Assembly (NCBI RefSeq): GCF_013201545.1
Contig: NZ_CP053746.1
Coordinates: 2,197,001 to 2,261,000, forward strand
Reading direction: 5' to 3'
Source of the DNA: Pseudomonas graminis
Lineage (GTDB): Bacteria > Pseudomonadota > Gammaproteobacteria > Pseudomonadales > Pseudomonadaceae
Length of the DNA stretch: 64,000 bases
Position numbers and translations under genes: made by a program. Under the pieces are notes generated by a model that saw only the letters and a list, made by a program, of their open reading frames with translations, ran no database searches and was not told where the DNA came from. Shown here piece by piece: positions 25,868-35,908 of the stretch. Each line of letters begins with the position of its first letter. Within the stretch, counting starts at the first letter, position 1.

Positions 25868-27652
25868 TTACAGCACCGTCCACAGCGAGTCGAATTCCTG
25901 CTCAGGGCCCCCGCCGTCTGGCGCGGCGGCCTTTTTCGGCCCTTCAATAATCTGATACTCAAACTGGTTGTAGCTCCCCGTCGTCGCACGGCGATTGCTC
26001 AGGCTCGCGCGTCGCTGTTCGCCGCTGGTATTGATCAGCACCTTGGAGCCATCCTCGAACGGCAACCTGGGTGCGATCACCGTCGCGGGCACATCGATGG
26101 CGCGAACTTCCGGCAGCAGCAGCGCGCGCAAAAACTGGCTGCTCTGCTCGGCGCGTGTCAGCTGCATGCCGCAGGCCTGGGCGAAGGGCGCGATCAATTC
26201 GACGCCCATCTGCATGCCACCGCCACGGACCTGCCGCACCCAGCGCACCACCGCGATGCTCCAGCCGTGGCCATGGTCCTGAATGCCGATCATCTCTCCG
26301 GCCTGAAGTTGGTCAGGTACTTCTTTCGGCCAGGCGAGACAGTAGCCGCCAGGGCTGTGATTGACGATATGCAGGGCGTACGTCGGGAAACTCTTTTGCC
26401 CGTCGGACGCCCCGCTGCCGTCGGCATCGTCACGTTTGTATTCGATTTCCTCGAACGGCAACATGCTGTCGGACGTGCCATGGCGTTGCGCGTCTGCCGT
26501 CTGCGCCCATGGATCATGCTTAACCGGCTTCAAGGGCTGCAGGGTGTAATCGACGACTCGGGACAGGGTCGACATTTGCAGCAGGTCGCTGAAGGACTGC
26601 TGACCACCGACGTAATAGTGCAAAGCGCTCATGCCCACGCAAACGGTCAGGGTCCCTTGCCCTGGCGTGCGCTGAAACGCACGTTCCGACACATCGCCCC
26701 AAGCGGCCGCGAGGTGTTGCAGGACGTCGATGGACAACCCTGGCGGCACTTTCAGCGCGGATTTCGAGCGCTCTTCGACGGCCGTTTCGGTGTAGCGCTC
26801 CAGTGCAGCCGACAAAGGGCGGGGGTCGATACCGAGCAAATTCGGGCGCTGATTGTCGTCGTACAGTGCGGCGTAGCGTGGCGCCGTGTCCGTGCCGGGC
26901 GACACCGCGTACAGGCTGTCGCTGGTCAGCGGCTGCTGCAGCGTGACCATCGCGCTCCACGCATCCAGCGCCTCGGCCAGCTTGCCGATGTTGTGCTGGC
27001 GCATCTGATTGCAGCGCGAACAGCCCATTAACAGCGCAACGGTGTACGTCTGTTCAACGCTCATCGCCTGGGTGTTGTGGGCGAGGCTGTCGGCAACCGG
27101 CACGTTCTGCAATTGATGCTGGCGGGCGATCTGGTAGATCTGATGCATCTCCAGCCAAAGGCCGTCCTGCACCGGGCAGTAAAGCTGGTTGGCGCGGATA
27201 AGCGGGCCGTTCAGGCAGCTGAGTGCGCGCTGAAGGGCGGTGGTCAGCAAGCTGATGCGGTCCTTGGTGAGCTTTACGGCAACCCGCGCGATGATCTGTT
27301 TGTAGCCAATGGCAAGGTGGTTCTGCAGGGCCTGACACAGGTTGGCGACTTTGCGAGGACGCTCTTCGAGAACGACCGACTGGTTCAGGAAGTGACGCTC
27401 CAGGTGCCTGCACACGAAAAAGACTTCCGGGCGAAGCAGTTCAAGGAGCTGCATGCGGTTGTCGCTGGGGGTGAGCAACTGGTTCAGCTCGCCGAGCCCT
27501 TGATAGAGCTGGCGTGCCATTTCACCGAGATTGGCCTTGGGCAGCGTGGCGATCCAACGCTTCATGTCTTTTGGCGTCGCGTCACAGAACGACAGGCTCG
27601 ACTGCGTCGGCACAGGTGCGCGCAACAACAGTGGGAGGCTTAAATAACTCAT
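25868..27652 (-). CDS. PilZ-type protein, probable FimW-like c-di-GMP effector
   Basis: About 594 residues, start ATG 27652 (MSYLSLPLLLRAP). The long N-terminal part is alpha-helical with no recognised catalytic motif. The C-terminal third contains N-x-S-x-x-G in 'HIVNHSPGGYCLAW' (near residue 460), matching the second PilZ motif, but no RxxxR is seen in the 30 residues before it. The position between serB and psd corresponds to P. aeruginosa PA4958, named FimW in work on surface-induced type IV pili. On that basis a c-di-GMP binding role is inferred. In P. aeruginosa fimX lies between serB and this gene; here it is absent. Confidence 0.65.
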   Translation of the reverse strand: MSYLSLPLLLRAPVPTQSSLSFCDATPKDMKRWIATLPKANLGEMARQLYQGLGELNQLLTPSDNRMQLLELLRPEVFFVCRHLERHFLNQSVVLEERPRKVANLCQALQNHLAIGYKQIIARVAVKLTKDRISLLTTALQRALSCLNGPLIRANQLYCPVQDGLWLEMHQIYQIARQHQLQNVPVADSLAHNTQAMSVEQTYTVALLMGCSRCNQMRQHNIGKLAEALDAWSAMVTLQQPLTSDSLYAVSPGTDTAPRYAALYDDNQRPNLLGIDPRPLSAALERYTETAVEERSKSALKVPPGLSIDVLQHLAAAWGDVSERAFQRTPGQGTLTVCVGMSALHYYVGGQQSFSDLLQMSTLSRVVDYTLQPLKPVKHDPWAQTADAQRHGTSDSMLPFEEIEYKRDDADGSGASDGQKSFPTYALHIVNHSPGGYCLAWPKEVPDQLQAGEMIGIQDHGHGWSIAVVRWVRQVRGGGMQMGVELIAPFAQACGMQLTRAEQSSQFLRALLLPEVRAIDVPATVIAPRLPFEDGSKVLINTSGEQRRASLSNRRATTGSYNQFEYQIIEGPKKAAAPDGGGPEQEFDSLWTVL

Positions 27653-27931
27653 GTGACAGGCAAACTCCAACAAACACAGGCCTGAACGGCGGCGTCGAAC
27701 TCTGGGTCAAGGACCTTCGCCGAGCGAAAAAAGCACGTTTACGTCCACTGAAAGCGAAGTTTCCTACAGCACTGACAGGGGACTCTAGCAGCATCCTGCA
27801 ACTGTCGCAGTCTGGGGCGGTGTACCCGGCCAGACGCAGCATCCTGAGTGAGGCGTGATAACGCGACTGTCGATGACAGTTCGCGCCAGAAAAACAGCAT
27901 CACGCCCTTCAGGTATGAGTTAAGGCAAGAA

Positions 27932-28795
27932 TCAGGCCTGCAATGGCAGCGCGAGGCCCTGACCCATCTGAACGGGCGAACCGGCGGCCAGCAGTTCGGA
28001 CCATTTCACCTGATTGGGCCCGAACAGCACGATGGCCGTAGAGCCCAGTTTGAAGCGACCCAGCTCGGCGCCTTTTTCCAGATGAATGGGCGCGCGCGCT
28101 GCTTCGTCGTAGCGGAAAGTCTTGAGCTCGCGCTTGTACGGCGTGACCAGGCCCGCCCACACGGTTTCGATCGAGGCAACGATCATGGCGCCGACCAGCA
28201 CGACGGCCATCGGACCGCGCTCGGTGTCGAACAGGCACACGACGCGCTCGTTACGGGCGAACAGCTCCGGCACGTTTTCCGCCGTGGTCTGGTTCACCGA
28301 GAACAAGCGGCCTGGGACGTAGACCATTTCGCGCAGGGTGCCGGCGAGCGGCATGTGAACGCGGTGATAATCCTTTGGCGACAGGTAAACCGTCGCGAAC
28401 TCGCCACCCATGAACGGCGCGGAAAGACGCGCATCGCCGCCCAGCAGCTCCAGCACGCTGTAGCTGTGGCCTTTGGCCTGGAAAATTCGGCCGTGTTCGA
28501 TCGGGCCCAGCTGGCTGACCGCACCGTCCGCAGGGCAGAGGATCGCCCCCGGTGTCGGGTCCAAGGGGCGAGCGCCCGGCTTGAGGGCACGGGTGAAGAA
28601 GTCATTGAAGTGCTGATACCCGGTGATGTCCTCGACCTGAGCCTGGGACATGTCGACCTGATAGCGGCGCGCAAACCATTGGGTAAACGCGTTTTTGAAC
28701 CAGCGAACGCGGCATTCGGCCACGCAGCCCGCCAGTTGCGACAGCAAATGATGGGGAAGCAGATACTGGAAAAGGATAAATAGACGCTGTTTCAT
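27932..28795 (-). CDS. psd: Phosphatidylserine decarboxylase proenzyme
   Basis: A 287-residue membrane-associated enzyme that makes phosphatidylethanolamine. It is self-cleaved at the LGST motif (residues 250-253, [11 protein letters not shown]), S252 becoming the pyruvoyl group. The D-H-S triad is complete with D90 (CPADGAV) and H147 (HRVHMPL). The start at 28795 gives the expected [17 protein letters not shown]-terminus; an upstream in-frame stretch overlaps rhdA and is not coding. Probably co-transcribed with rhdA, 59 bases upstream. Confidence 0.96.
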   Translation of the reverse strand: MKQRLFILFQYLLPHHLLSQLAGCVAECRVRWFKNAFTQWFARRYQVDMSQAQVEDITGYQHFNDFFTRALKPGARPLDPTPGAILCPADGAVSQLGPIEHGRIFQAKGHSYSVLELLGGDARLSAPFMGGEFATVYLSPKDYHRVHMPLAGTLREMVYVPGRLFSVNQTTAENVPELFARNERVVCLFDTERGPMAVVLVGAMIVASIETVWAGLVTPYKRELKTFRYDEAARAPIHLEKGAELGRFKLGSTAIVLFGPNQVKWSELLAAGSPVQMGQGLALPLQA

Positions 28796-28854
28796 CAAAA
28801 TTCCTAAAACGTTTGAAAAAGGGAATACGAATCGACGCAACGTGGGCGCCGATT

Positions 28855-29670
28855 TTATTTTTCGACCGGGGTGTCCGGATGGTTGCCCCACTCGCCCCAC
28901 GAGCCTGCATAGCCCTTGACCCTCGGGTAACCCAGCGCCTTGACCACCAGATAGGTGAAGCCCGAGCGATGATGGGTCTGGCAGTGAGTGATGATTTCTT
29001 TCTCCGGGGTAATGCCCAGGTTCTCGAGGATCTGCGGCATGTCCTTGCGGATGCGCAGGTTGCGCGCCTGATCCATGCCGGCGGTCCATTCGAAGTTCAC
29101 GGCACCGGGAATGTGGCCTCCCTTCGCAGCGACGACTTTTTCGCCTGAGTACTCCGTCGGCGCTCGCGCGTCCCAGATCGCCAGGTCAGCGGCGCCCAGG
29201 CGGCTTTGCAGGTATTCGCGAGAGGCGGTGGGCTCGTCGTGCAAGGTCAGCGAAACCGGACCGCCGACGGCTTTTGGCACCTCTTTCGACAGTGGCAGGC
29301 CCTCGGCTTGCCAGGCGAGCAGGCCGCCGTCGATATAGTGATACTTTTTGTGTCCGATGACGTCCAGCAGCCAGATGAACCGGCCGGCCCAGCCACCGCC
29401 TTCGTCGTCGTAGACCACGTACACAGCGTCGGGATTGTGACCCAGTTCGCCGAACAGCGCTTCGAGCTGGGTGTGCGAGGGCAGCAGCCCCGGCGCAGGC
29501 GGCAGGCCCAGTTGCGTACGTTTCGGATCGACGAATCGCGCGCCGGGAATGTGGCCGGCCTCATAGCGGGCCGGGCTGGTCAGGTCGACCAGGATAAGCT
29601 CTGGCGCGCTGAGGCGTGCTTGCAGGTCTGCGGGCTCGATGACCAGCGGCAAGCTTGAAAAGGCAGACAT
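28855..29670 (-). CDS. rhdA: Thiosulfate sulfurtransferase (rhodanese)
   Basis: A 271-residue two-domain rhodanese that transfers the sulfane sulfur of thiosulfate to cyanide or thiols. The catalytic Cys230 lies in [11 protein letters not shown], the RhdA-type active-site loop known from Azotobacter. The N-terminal domain carries the usual '[12 protein letters not shown]' and '[15 protein letters not shown]' pattern and no active Cys. It lies between the HDOD gene and psd, all read leftwards, as in other pseudomonads. Confidence 0.94.
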   Translation of the reverse strand: MSAFSSLPLVIEPADLQARLSAPELILVDLTSPARYEAGHIPGARFVDPKRTQLGLPPAPGLLPSHTQLEALFGELGHNPDAVYVVYDDEGGGWAGRFIWLLDVIGHKKYHYIDGGLLAWQAEGLPLSKEVPKAVGGPVSLTLHDEPTASREYLQSRLGAADLAIWDARAPTEYSGEKVVAAKGGHIPGAVNFEWTAGMDQARNLRIRKDMPQILENLGITPEKEIITHCQTHHRSGFTYLVVKALGYPRVKGYAGSWGEWGNHPDTPVEK

Positions 29671-29716
29671 CTAGCGTCTCCGGATCGCGAAAAGGTTGCG
29701 AATTGTAGCTCAGCCG

Positions 29717-31252
29717 TCAGCCATTGCGATGGCTAAAGGTGGTGAGGGCTTTCTCGATGCACTGACCGGTTTTGCCGAAAGCCTGGACGGAAACTTCGGA
29801 AAACGGTCCGCCGCCCTGATCGGCCATCACCATCATCACCACGCGGCCATTGCTGGCGAGTGAGCGAATCAGCAGGTTTTCGCCGCTGAACAAATTGCGC
29901 AGTTGCGCCGGGAGTAACGCAGAAAACTGGGCGTTGTTGGCCGGCGTCAGACGCAACTGCGTTGGCTGGGCTAACAGACGTTGCAACACAGTGCTGTCCT
30001 TGTAGGGGACCAGCAGCGCAGCAGCCGACTTGTCTACACCCGCGATCTGATGCACGCGCAGGCTGTCGGTCTTGCGATCGGTCATCAACAGCACCACCCG
30101 CTGCATGCCTGCCGCCACCAGCGCATCCCGGGCGCAGGTGGTCAGGTGCATCGCATTGATAAAAATGCCGGGTTCTTTCAGCAGATCGGCGCAGTGTTTG
30201 CGCCACAGCTGCAAGGCATCGGGCGATGGCGGCGGGGCGGGCAGCAGGCCTTTATGAACCCGACGGCTATTCCAGGGCCAGAGCAACGCCTGGGCCGGGT
30301 GCCAGATATCCGGGCCGGAATGCTGGCGAGCGCTGGCCGCCGCGTTCTGATGAACCTGCTGCTGAAGCTCGTCGAGTGGCTGCTGCAGGTACAGGCTGGT
30401 CAATAGCTGCCAGCGCAGACTGTGCGGCGTGTCCCACGCCTGGTGCGCCGACAGCGCGAGCCCGTTGGCCAGCAGAATTGTATTGGCGGGCTGGTTCAGC
30501 CAGCGGCGCAGCGGGAGGTCGGCGTCGAGTTGCTGTTGCTGTCTGAGCGGGTCGGCGTTGCTGTGGGCAATGCGCAGCACGCTTACCAGATTGCGTTGCT
30601 GTGAGGTCAGCAGTTCGTAACCCTGGGTCACCCAGACCTGCAGGCGCCAATGCTGTGCCAGCCCCTGACACAAACGCACCAGCCGCACGCCAAACAGTGC
30701 CTGCTCCACGGTCTTGGCAGATTCGCCCTTGTGGATAACCCGCAATTCCCATTCTTCCAGCAGTTTGGGGTGGGCCAGCGCCAACGGCCAGAGGGGCGAG
30801 AGAAACAGCAGGCTGCCCAGATGGATGTCCTGCCACAGCCGGGCCAGTTGATTGGCGAACAGGCCGTAAGCCTGTTGCATGGCGTGCTGACTGATCAGCT
30901 GTATCTGGCGCAGCGCCATGGGGATATCCCGTGCATCGACACTCGGCAACCGCGCCAGCAGCGCCTCGGTACGCGCCAGACCCAGGCGGTTGATGGCGAC
31001 TTCCAGACTCTCCGCAGGCTGAGCGGTGGCGGGGCTGTTCAAGTTGGCTTCGCGCAATACATTGAGCACCAGCGCCGGGCTGTCCTGCATGAGGTCGGCG
31101 ATATCGCGCAGCGAGCGGCGGCTATCGGTCAAGGCCGCCTGCACGCGTTTATATGCCACGGCGGGCACCGGCAAGGCGATGCCGTCGAGCTGCTTTATCC
31201 AGGTATCGAGGGTGCGCGGAACAGGGAGCGAAGAAGCTTTATCTGATTGCAT
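29717..31252 (-). CDS. HDOD domain protein
   Basis: A 511-residue cytoplasmic protein. The N-terminal third matches an HDOD domain ('VQAALTDSRRSLRDIADLMQDSPALVLNVLREAN' around residues 42-75, then 'AINRLGLARTEALLARL'). The central and C-terminal parts are helical with no recognised enzyme motif; no GGDEF or EAL motif is seen. HDOD proteins are regulatory and often linked to motility or stress signalling. It is the first gene of the leftward group HDOD-rhdA-psd and divergent from motA, with 213 bases between. Confidence 0.75.
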   Translation of the reverse strand: MQSDKASSLPVPRTLDTWIKQLDGIALPVPAVAYKRVQAALTDSRRSLRDIADLMQDSPALVLNVLREANLNSPATAQPAESLEVAINRLGLARTEALLARLPSVDARDIPMALRQIQLISQHAMQQAYGLFANQLARLWQDIHLGSLLFLSPLWPLALAHPKLLEEWELRVIHKGESAKTVEQALFGVRLVRLCQGLAQHWRLQVWVTQGYELLTSQQRNLVSVLRIAHSNADPLRQQQQLDADLPLRRWLNQPANTILLANGLALSAHQAWDTPHSLRWQLLTSLYLQQPLDELQQQVHQNAAASARQHSGPDIWHPAQALLWPWNSRRVHKGLLPAPPPSPDALQLWRKHCADLLKEPGIFINAMHLTTCARDALVAAGMQRVVLLMTDRKTDSLRVHQIAGVDKSAAALLVPYKDSTVLQRLLAQPTQLRLTPANNAQFSALLPAQLRNLFSGENLLIRSLASNGRVVMMVMADQGGGPFSEVSVQAFGKTGQCIEKALTTFSHRNG

Positions 31253-31465
31253 TCACAACACCCGTACGGCTGGGAGGTTTTGGTCAATGTCGGGTACTGG
31301 CATCATGCTGGCCCTCATGGACGCCACGTCCTGCGCCATGCATCGATCAGCATTTTCCTATGATCTGACTATAGTCTGGCGCATTCATGCCGATAAGCAG
31401 GACAAGAGTTTCAAGCGCTTCTCGCACAATGACCATGAACCCGACTCAGTAAGTATTTTCTACCT

Positions 31466-32317
31466 ATGGCAAAAATTATCGGCATCATCGTCGTTTTCGC
31501 GAGCGTTCTCGGCGGATACGTACTGTCCCACGGTCAGATCGCTGCGTTGATCCAGCCTTTCGAGGTCATGATCATCGGCGGTGCGGCGCTGGGTGCATTC
31601 CTGCAAGCCAACCCGGGCTATATGACCATGCTGGTCATCAAGAAGTCTTTGAAGATGTTCAGCACCCGGTTCACCCATGGCTACTACCTCGAAGTGCTGG
31701 GCCTGGTCTACGAGATCCTCAACAAAAGCCGTCGCGAAGGCATGATGGCCATCGAAGGCGACATCGAAGAGCCCGAGAACAGCCCGATCTTCGCTAAATA
31801 CCCTGGCGTGCTCAAAGATACCCGCATGATCGCCTTTATCTGCGATTACCTGCGCATCATGTCCTCCGGCAACATGGCGCCCCACGAGCTGGAAGGTTTG
31901 TTCGACATGGAATTGCTGAGCATGAAAGAAGAGCTCGAGCATCCTTCCCACGCAGTGACCGGTGTCGCCGATGCCATGCCAGGCTTCGGTATCGTTGCTG
32001 CAGTATTGGGTATCGTCGTGACCATGGCGTCTCTGGGGTCCGGCGACAAGGCAGCGATCGGCATGCACGTTGGTGCGGCGCTGGTAGGTACGTTCTTCGG
32101 TATTCTCGCGGCGTACGGTTTCTTTGGCCCGTTGGCCACTTCCCTGGCCCACGATGCCAAGGAAGAAATGAACGTCTATGAATCGATCAAGGCGTCGCTC
32201 GTAGCGTCGGCGTCCGGTGTGCCGCCTTCGCTGGCCGTGGAGTTTGGTCGCAAGGTGCTCTATCCGGCCCATCGCCCCAGCTTCAGCGAGCTGGAACAAG
32301 CTGTTCGCGGTCGTTGA
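31466..32317 (+). CDS. motA: Flagellar motor stator protein MotA
   Basis: A 283-residue inner membrane protein with four membrane segments, the first at the very N-terminus (IIGIIVVFASVLGGYVL). The cytoplasmic loop between the second and third segments carries the conserved acidic and basic residues that contact FliG. The 'PGFGIVAAVLGIVVTMA' region and 'GTFFGILAAYGFFGPLA' are the third and fourth segments, with the conserved prolines. It forms the MotA5B2 proton-driven stator with MotB, encoded three bases after its stop. Confidence 0.96.
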   Translation: MAKIIGIIVVFASVLGGYVLSHGQIAALIQPFEVMIIGGAALGAFLQANPGYMTMLVIKKSLKMFSTRFTHGYYLEVLGLVYEILNKSRREGMMAIEGDIEEPENSPIFAKYPGVLKDTRMIAFICDYLRIMSSGNMAPHELEGLFDMELLSMKEELEHPSHAVTGVADAMPGFGIVAAVLGIVVTMASLGSGDKAAIGMHVGAALVGTFFGILAAYGFFGPLATSLAHDAKEEMNVYESIKASLVASASGVPPSLAVEFGRKVLYPAHRPSFSELEQAVRGR

Positions 32318-32320
32318 TCC

Positions 32321-33376
32321 ATGGAAAATAATCAGCCGATCATCATCAAGCGCGTAAAGCGCTACGGCGGGGGGCATCACGGCGGCGCCTGGAAAATCGC
32401 ATTTGCCGACTTCGCGACGGCGATGATGGCGTTCTTCCTGGTGCTGTGGCTGATGTCGTCGGCCACGCCGGAACAATTGATCGCCATCGCCGGTTACTTC
32501 AAAGACCCTGTAGGGTTTTCCGACAGTGGCTCGCCCTATGTGATTGATCTGGGGGGGTCGCCGGAAATGTCCCCTGACCAGACGCTGAACCCGGAGGTGA
32601 AATCCACGCCTGCGCCGGATCGCGTGCCGGTCGACGCTGATCAACAGGACGCCGCCGCCGAGCAGGTCGAGCAGGACCGTCTGGAGATGCTGTTGCAAGA
32701 GTTGCAGACCAAGATCAACGAGAATCCGCAACTGGCGAAGTTCAAGGACCAGATTCTGTTAGAGATCACTCAGGACGGCTTGCGTATTCAGATCACGGAC
32801 GCCGAAAACCGCCCGATGTTCGACATCGGCAGTGCGAAGCTCAAACCGTATTTTGAAGACATCTTGCTGGCCATGGCCGACACCATCAAAGCGGTGCCGA
32901 ACAAAGTCAGCGTCAGTGGCCACACCGACGCGACGCCTTTTGTCGGCAACAACGGCTTCGGCAACTGGGAGCTGTCGTCGGGTCGAGCGAACGCCGCTCG
33001 CCGGGCGTTGCTCGCGGGAGGGTATCCGGATCAGCAGGTGGCGCGCGTAGTGGGTTATGCGTCTTCGGCACTGTATGACAAGGAGCACCCGCAAAATCCG
33101 ATCAATCGTCGCATCGACATTGTGGTGATGACCAAGAAAGCGCAGCAGCGTATCGAGGGTGCGCAGAATTCAGGTGAAGCACCGCAAACGCCTGATGCAC
33201 CGGGAGCCGCTTCGCCAGCGCCTGTGCCTGGCGCTGCCGGACCGGCCAACCAGCCGGGGGCATCGACCTCCACACCTGCAGTTGATCCGCAGGCTTACGC
33301 CCAGCCCCACGAGATTCGGCAGAAGCTCAACATCTTCGATCAGGGCCAGCTGAAGATCGACGAAACCAGGAACTGA
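32321..33376 (+). CDS. motB: Flagellar motor stator protein MotB
   Basis: A 351-residue stator subunit. The N-terminal plug and single membrane helix read 'WKIAFADFATAMMAFFLVLWLMSSA', including the proton-carrying Asp (ADFATA). The periplasmic C-terminal OmpA-like peptidoglycan-binding domain has 'VSVSGHTDATPF', 'NWELSSGRANAARRAL' and 'NRRIDIVVM' (around residues 200-270). A Pro/Ala-rich tail follows. It ends in a strong terminator. Confidence 0.96.
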   Translation: MENNQPIIIKRVKRYGGGHHGGAWKIAFADFATAMMAFFLVLWLMSSATPEQLIAIAGYFKDPVGFSDSGSPYVIDLGGSPEMSPDQTLNPEVKSTPAPDRVPVDADQQDAAAEQVEQDRLEMLLQELQTKINENPQLAKFKDQILLEITQDGLRIQITDAENRPMFDIGSAKLKPYFEDILLAMADTIKAVPNKVSVSGHTDATPFVGNNGFGNWELSSGRANAARRALLAGGYPDQQVARVVGYASSALYDKEHPQNPINRRIDIVVMTKKAQQRIEGAQNSGEAPQTPDAPGAASPAPVPGAAGPANQPGASTSTPAVDPQAYAQPHEIRQKLNIFDQGQLKIDETRN

Positions 33377-33394
33377 TACCTGGGTTGCAGACGC

Positions 33395-33424
33395 AAAAAC
33401 GCCGCGATGATCGCGGCGTTTTTG
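33395..33424. terminator. Rho-independent terminator after motB
   Basis: AAAAACGCCGCGATGATCGC followed by GGCGTTTTTG forms a GC-rich stem (CGCCGCGA/TCGCGGCG) with a T run on the plus strand and an A run before it; it closes the motAB unit and faces the rsgA end, which lies 72 bases away. Confidence 0.92.
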
Positions 33425-33495
33425 TTTGCGCAGTTCAAGCGCTGGGACTGCAGTCAGCCGGGAAGGCCTAAATCGGATTGGCCACTACCGCTGAA

Positions 33496-34527
33496 TCAGT
33501 AACTGCTTTCCGGCAAGCTTACGATGATCGAGCGATAGCTGTTCATGCGCTGCTGTTGCACGCGGCCGTCTGCAAGGCCCTGCAACAAGGCACAACCGGG
33601 TTCGCGGTCATGTTTGCAGTCGCGGAAGCGGCATCGGCCGAGCAGATCGTTGAATTCGATAAAGCCCGCTTCGACGTCGGCACGGCTGACGTGGCCGAGG
33701 CCGAATTCGCGAATGCCCGGTGAGTCGATCAGGTCGCCGCCGCGCGGGAAGTGAAACAGGCGCGCAGTGGTGGTGGTATGCGTGCCTTGGCCCGAATACT
33801 CCGACAGCGGTCCTACGCGGGTGCCGACTTCCGGGAGCAGGCTGTTGACCAGTGAGGATTTACCGACGCCAGACTGACCGACGAACACGCTGATGTGGCC
33901 ATCCAGCTGGTCCTGCAATTGCTGCATGCCGTCGCCGTGGTGGGCCGACACTTCCAGCACCGGATAACCCAGCGTGCGATAAACGGCCAGCAGCGCATTC
34001 AGCGCAGGCGCGTTTTGATCGTCGATAAGGTCAAACTTGTTCAGCAGCAGCAACGGCCGAATACCCGCGTGCTCAGCGGCAACCAGATAACGATCAATCA
34101 GGTTGGCGTGGGGTTCGGGCATCGGTGCGAAAACGATGACGATCAAATCAACGTTGGCGGCGACCGGCTTCAACTGGCCTCGGCTGTCCGGGCGGCTCAG
34201 CTCGGTATCGCGGGGCAACTGCGCAACGATGACGCCGATGCCCTGATTGCCGGCGCGCCAGACGACGCGGTCGCCGGTGACCAGCGCCGGCAGGTTGGCG
34301 CGCAGGTGGCAGCGGAAAACCTGACCCTGCAGCTCGCCGTCCTGCGCTTCGACTTCTACCTGCACGCCAAAATGCGCGATGACCAGACCCGTTTGCTCGG
34401 GACCGAGATCGCCGCCTTCCAGCGTTTCGAGAGCGGTTGATTCACGTTTGGCGGCACGCGCTGCGCGTTCGCCCTGAATCTTTTCGATGCGCCAGTTCTG
34501 GCGGCGATTGAGTTGGCGTTTGGCCAT
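33496..34527 (-). CDS. rsgA: Ribosome small-subunit-dependent GTPase A
   Basis: A 343-residue circularly permuted GTPase that matures the 30S subunit. An N-terminal OB-fold part (from [10 protein letters not shown]) precedes the G motifs in permuted order: NKFDL (G4), then [15 protein letters not shown] (G1), then 'SPGIREFGL' (G3 type). The C-terminal zinc-finger segment has '[16 protein letters not shown]'. It is divergent from orn, as in other gamma-proteobacteria. Confidence 0.95.
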   Translation of the reverse strand: MAKRQLNRRQNWRIEKIQGERAARAAKRESTALETLEGGDLGPEQTGLVIAHFGVQVEVEAQDGELQGQVFRCHLRANLPALVTGDRVVWRAGNQGIGVIVAQLPRDTELSRPDSRGQLKPVAANVDLIVIVFAPMPEPHANLIDRYLVAAEHAGIRPLLLLNKFDLIDDQNAPALNALLAVYRTLGYPVLEVSAHHGDGMQQLQDQLDGHISVFVGQSGVGKSSLVNSLLPEVGTRVGPLSEYSGQGTHTTTTARLFHFPRGGDLIDSPGIREFGLGHVSRADVEAGFIEFNDLLGRCRFRDCKHDREPGCALLQGLADGRVQQQRMNSYRSIIVSLPESSY

Positions 34528-34640
34528 GGGTGTTCAGTGTTCCGTTTGAAGACGCATAAAGGTGCTGATTTGATAAAGCGCGGGCGAGTCTAGCACGCCC
34601 GGGTGGGCTAAACTGCGCGCCAACGCTGAGGAGCCGACAT

Positions 34641-35177
34641 ATGCAGAACAAACAGAATCTGATCTGGATCGACCTGGAAATGACCGGTCTGGACCCTGAT
34701 AACGACGTCATCATCGAGATGGCAACGATCATCACCGACAGCGAGCTCAACACCCTGGCCGAAGGCCCGGTCATCGCGGTTCACCAGAGCGACGAGCTTC
34801 TGAACGGGATGGACGAGTGGAACACCCGTCAGCACGGTGGCTCCGGCCTGACCCAGCGCGTGCGCGAAAGCAAAATCTCCAATGACGAAGCCGAGGCCAT
34901 GACGCTTGAGTTCATCAAGCAGTGGGTGCCCGAGCGCAGTTCGCCCATCTGCGGCAACAGCATCTGTCAGGACCGTCGCTTCCTGTACAAGCGCATGCCG
35001 ACGCTGGAAAACTACTTTCACTACCGCAACCTCGACGTCTCAACCCTCAAGGAACTGGCCGCACGCTGGTCGCCGGATCTCAAGTTCAAGAAGGGCAGCA
35101 CGCACCTGGCGCTGGACGATATCCGTGAGTCGATCGCCGAACTGCGCTTTTACCGCGAGCATTTCATCAAGTCTTGA
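34641..35177 (+). CDS. orn: Oligoribonuclease
   Basis: A 178-residue DEDD exonuclease that degrades 2- to 5-mers of RNA and the c-di-GMP breakdown product pGpG. The acidic residues stand in order: [10 protein letters not shown] (D and E near residues 10-12), '[10 protein letters not shown]' and '[11 protein letters not shown]'. Start ATG 34641 follows GAGGAG. Its stop is followed by the TRIC gene. In Pseudomonas, Orn is essential for clearing pGpG, linking it with c-di-GMP effectors. Confidence 0.96.
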   Translation: MQNKQNLIWIDLEMTGLDPDNDVIIEMATIITDSELNTLAEGPVIAVHQSDELLNGMDEWNTRQHGGSGLTQRVRESKISNDEAEAMTLEFIKQWVPERSSPICGNSICQDRRFLYKRMPTLENYFHYRNLDVSTLKELAARWSPDLKFKKGSTHLALDDIRESIAELRFYREHFIKS

Positions 35178-35287
35178 TGAAAGGGCGTTGGTGGCCGAGC
35201 ACGGTCGCCTGGAGAGGGCTAAACGCTCTCTTTTGGTGCCCGGGTCAAGTGGTTAGACTGCGCCCCTTTCTCGCAGGGACTGCCGCC

Positions 35288-35899
35288 ATGTTGTTGATGC
35301 TCTACTTGATCGCCATTACGGCCGAAGCCATGACCGGCGCGCTGTCCGCAGGCCGTCGCGGCATGGACTGGTTCGGCGTGGTGCTGATCGCGTGCATCAC
35401 GGCGTTGGGCGGCGGGTCGGTTCGCGACGTGCTGCTGGGGCATTACCCGCTGACGTGGGTCAAGCACCCGGAGTATCTGATCCTCACCAGTGTCGCGGCG
35501 CTGGTGACGATTTTCATCGCTCCGCTGATGCGCCATCTGCGCTCACTGTTTCTGGTGCTCGATGCATTGGGCTTGGTCGCTTTTACGCTAATCGGCTGCA
35601 TGACCGCCCTGGACATGGGCTTGAGCATGACCGTCGCCGCCGTCAGCGGGGTGATTACCGGCGTGTTTGGCGGGATATTGCGGGACATTTTCTGCAACGA
35701 CATCCCCCTCATCTTCCGCCGTGAGCTTTATGCCAGCGTATCGTTTGCCGCCGCGTGGTGTTTTTTGCTGTGTCAGTACGCCGGCTTGCCGGTGGAGCAG
35801 GGCACGCTGATCACGCTGTTTGGTGGGTTGTTGCTGCGGTTGCTGGCGATTCGGTTTCGCTGGGAAATGCCCAAGTTTGTTTACAAGGACGGGCATTGA
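35288..35899 (+). CDS. TRIC/UPF0126 family membrane protein
   Basis: About 203 residues with seven hydrophobic segments. Start ATG 35288 is preceded by CAGGGA; an in-frame reading from 35174 would overlap the end of orn and has no such site. The two internal repeats carry the family signature GGGSVRD (LGGGSVRDVLLG, near residue 39) and GGILRD (FGGILRDIFCND, near residue 125). These proteins form trimeric cation channels or small amino-acid (glycine) transporters. Function in Pseudomonas is not settled. Confidence 0.85.
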   Translation: MLLMLYLIAITAEAMTGALSAGRRGMDWFGVVLIACITALGGGSVRDVLLGHYPLTWVKHPEYLILTSVAALVTIFIAPLMRHLRSLFLVLDALGLVAFTLIGCMTALDMGLSMTVAAVSGVITGVFGGILRDIFCNDIPLIFRRELYASVSFAAAWCFLLCQYAGLPVEQGTLITLFGGLLLRLLAIRFRWEMPKFVYKDGH

Positions 35900-35908
35900 G
35901 TCGGCGCG

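Noticed and set aside
33395..33424. Hairpin after motB as part of a CRISPR-like or small RNA element
   Set aside because: It has the exact shape of a rho-independent terminator at a convergent gene pair, which is enough to explain it.
35174..35287. N-terminal extension of the TRIC gene from 35174
   Set aside because: It overlaps the orn stop and is not supported by a ribosome-binding site; ATG 35288 has one and gives the family N-terminus.
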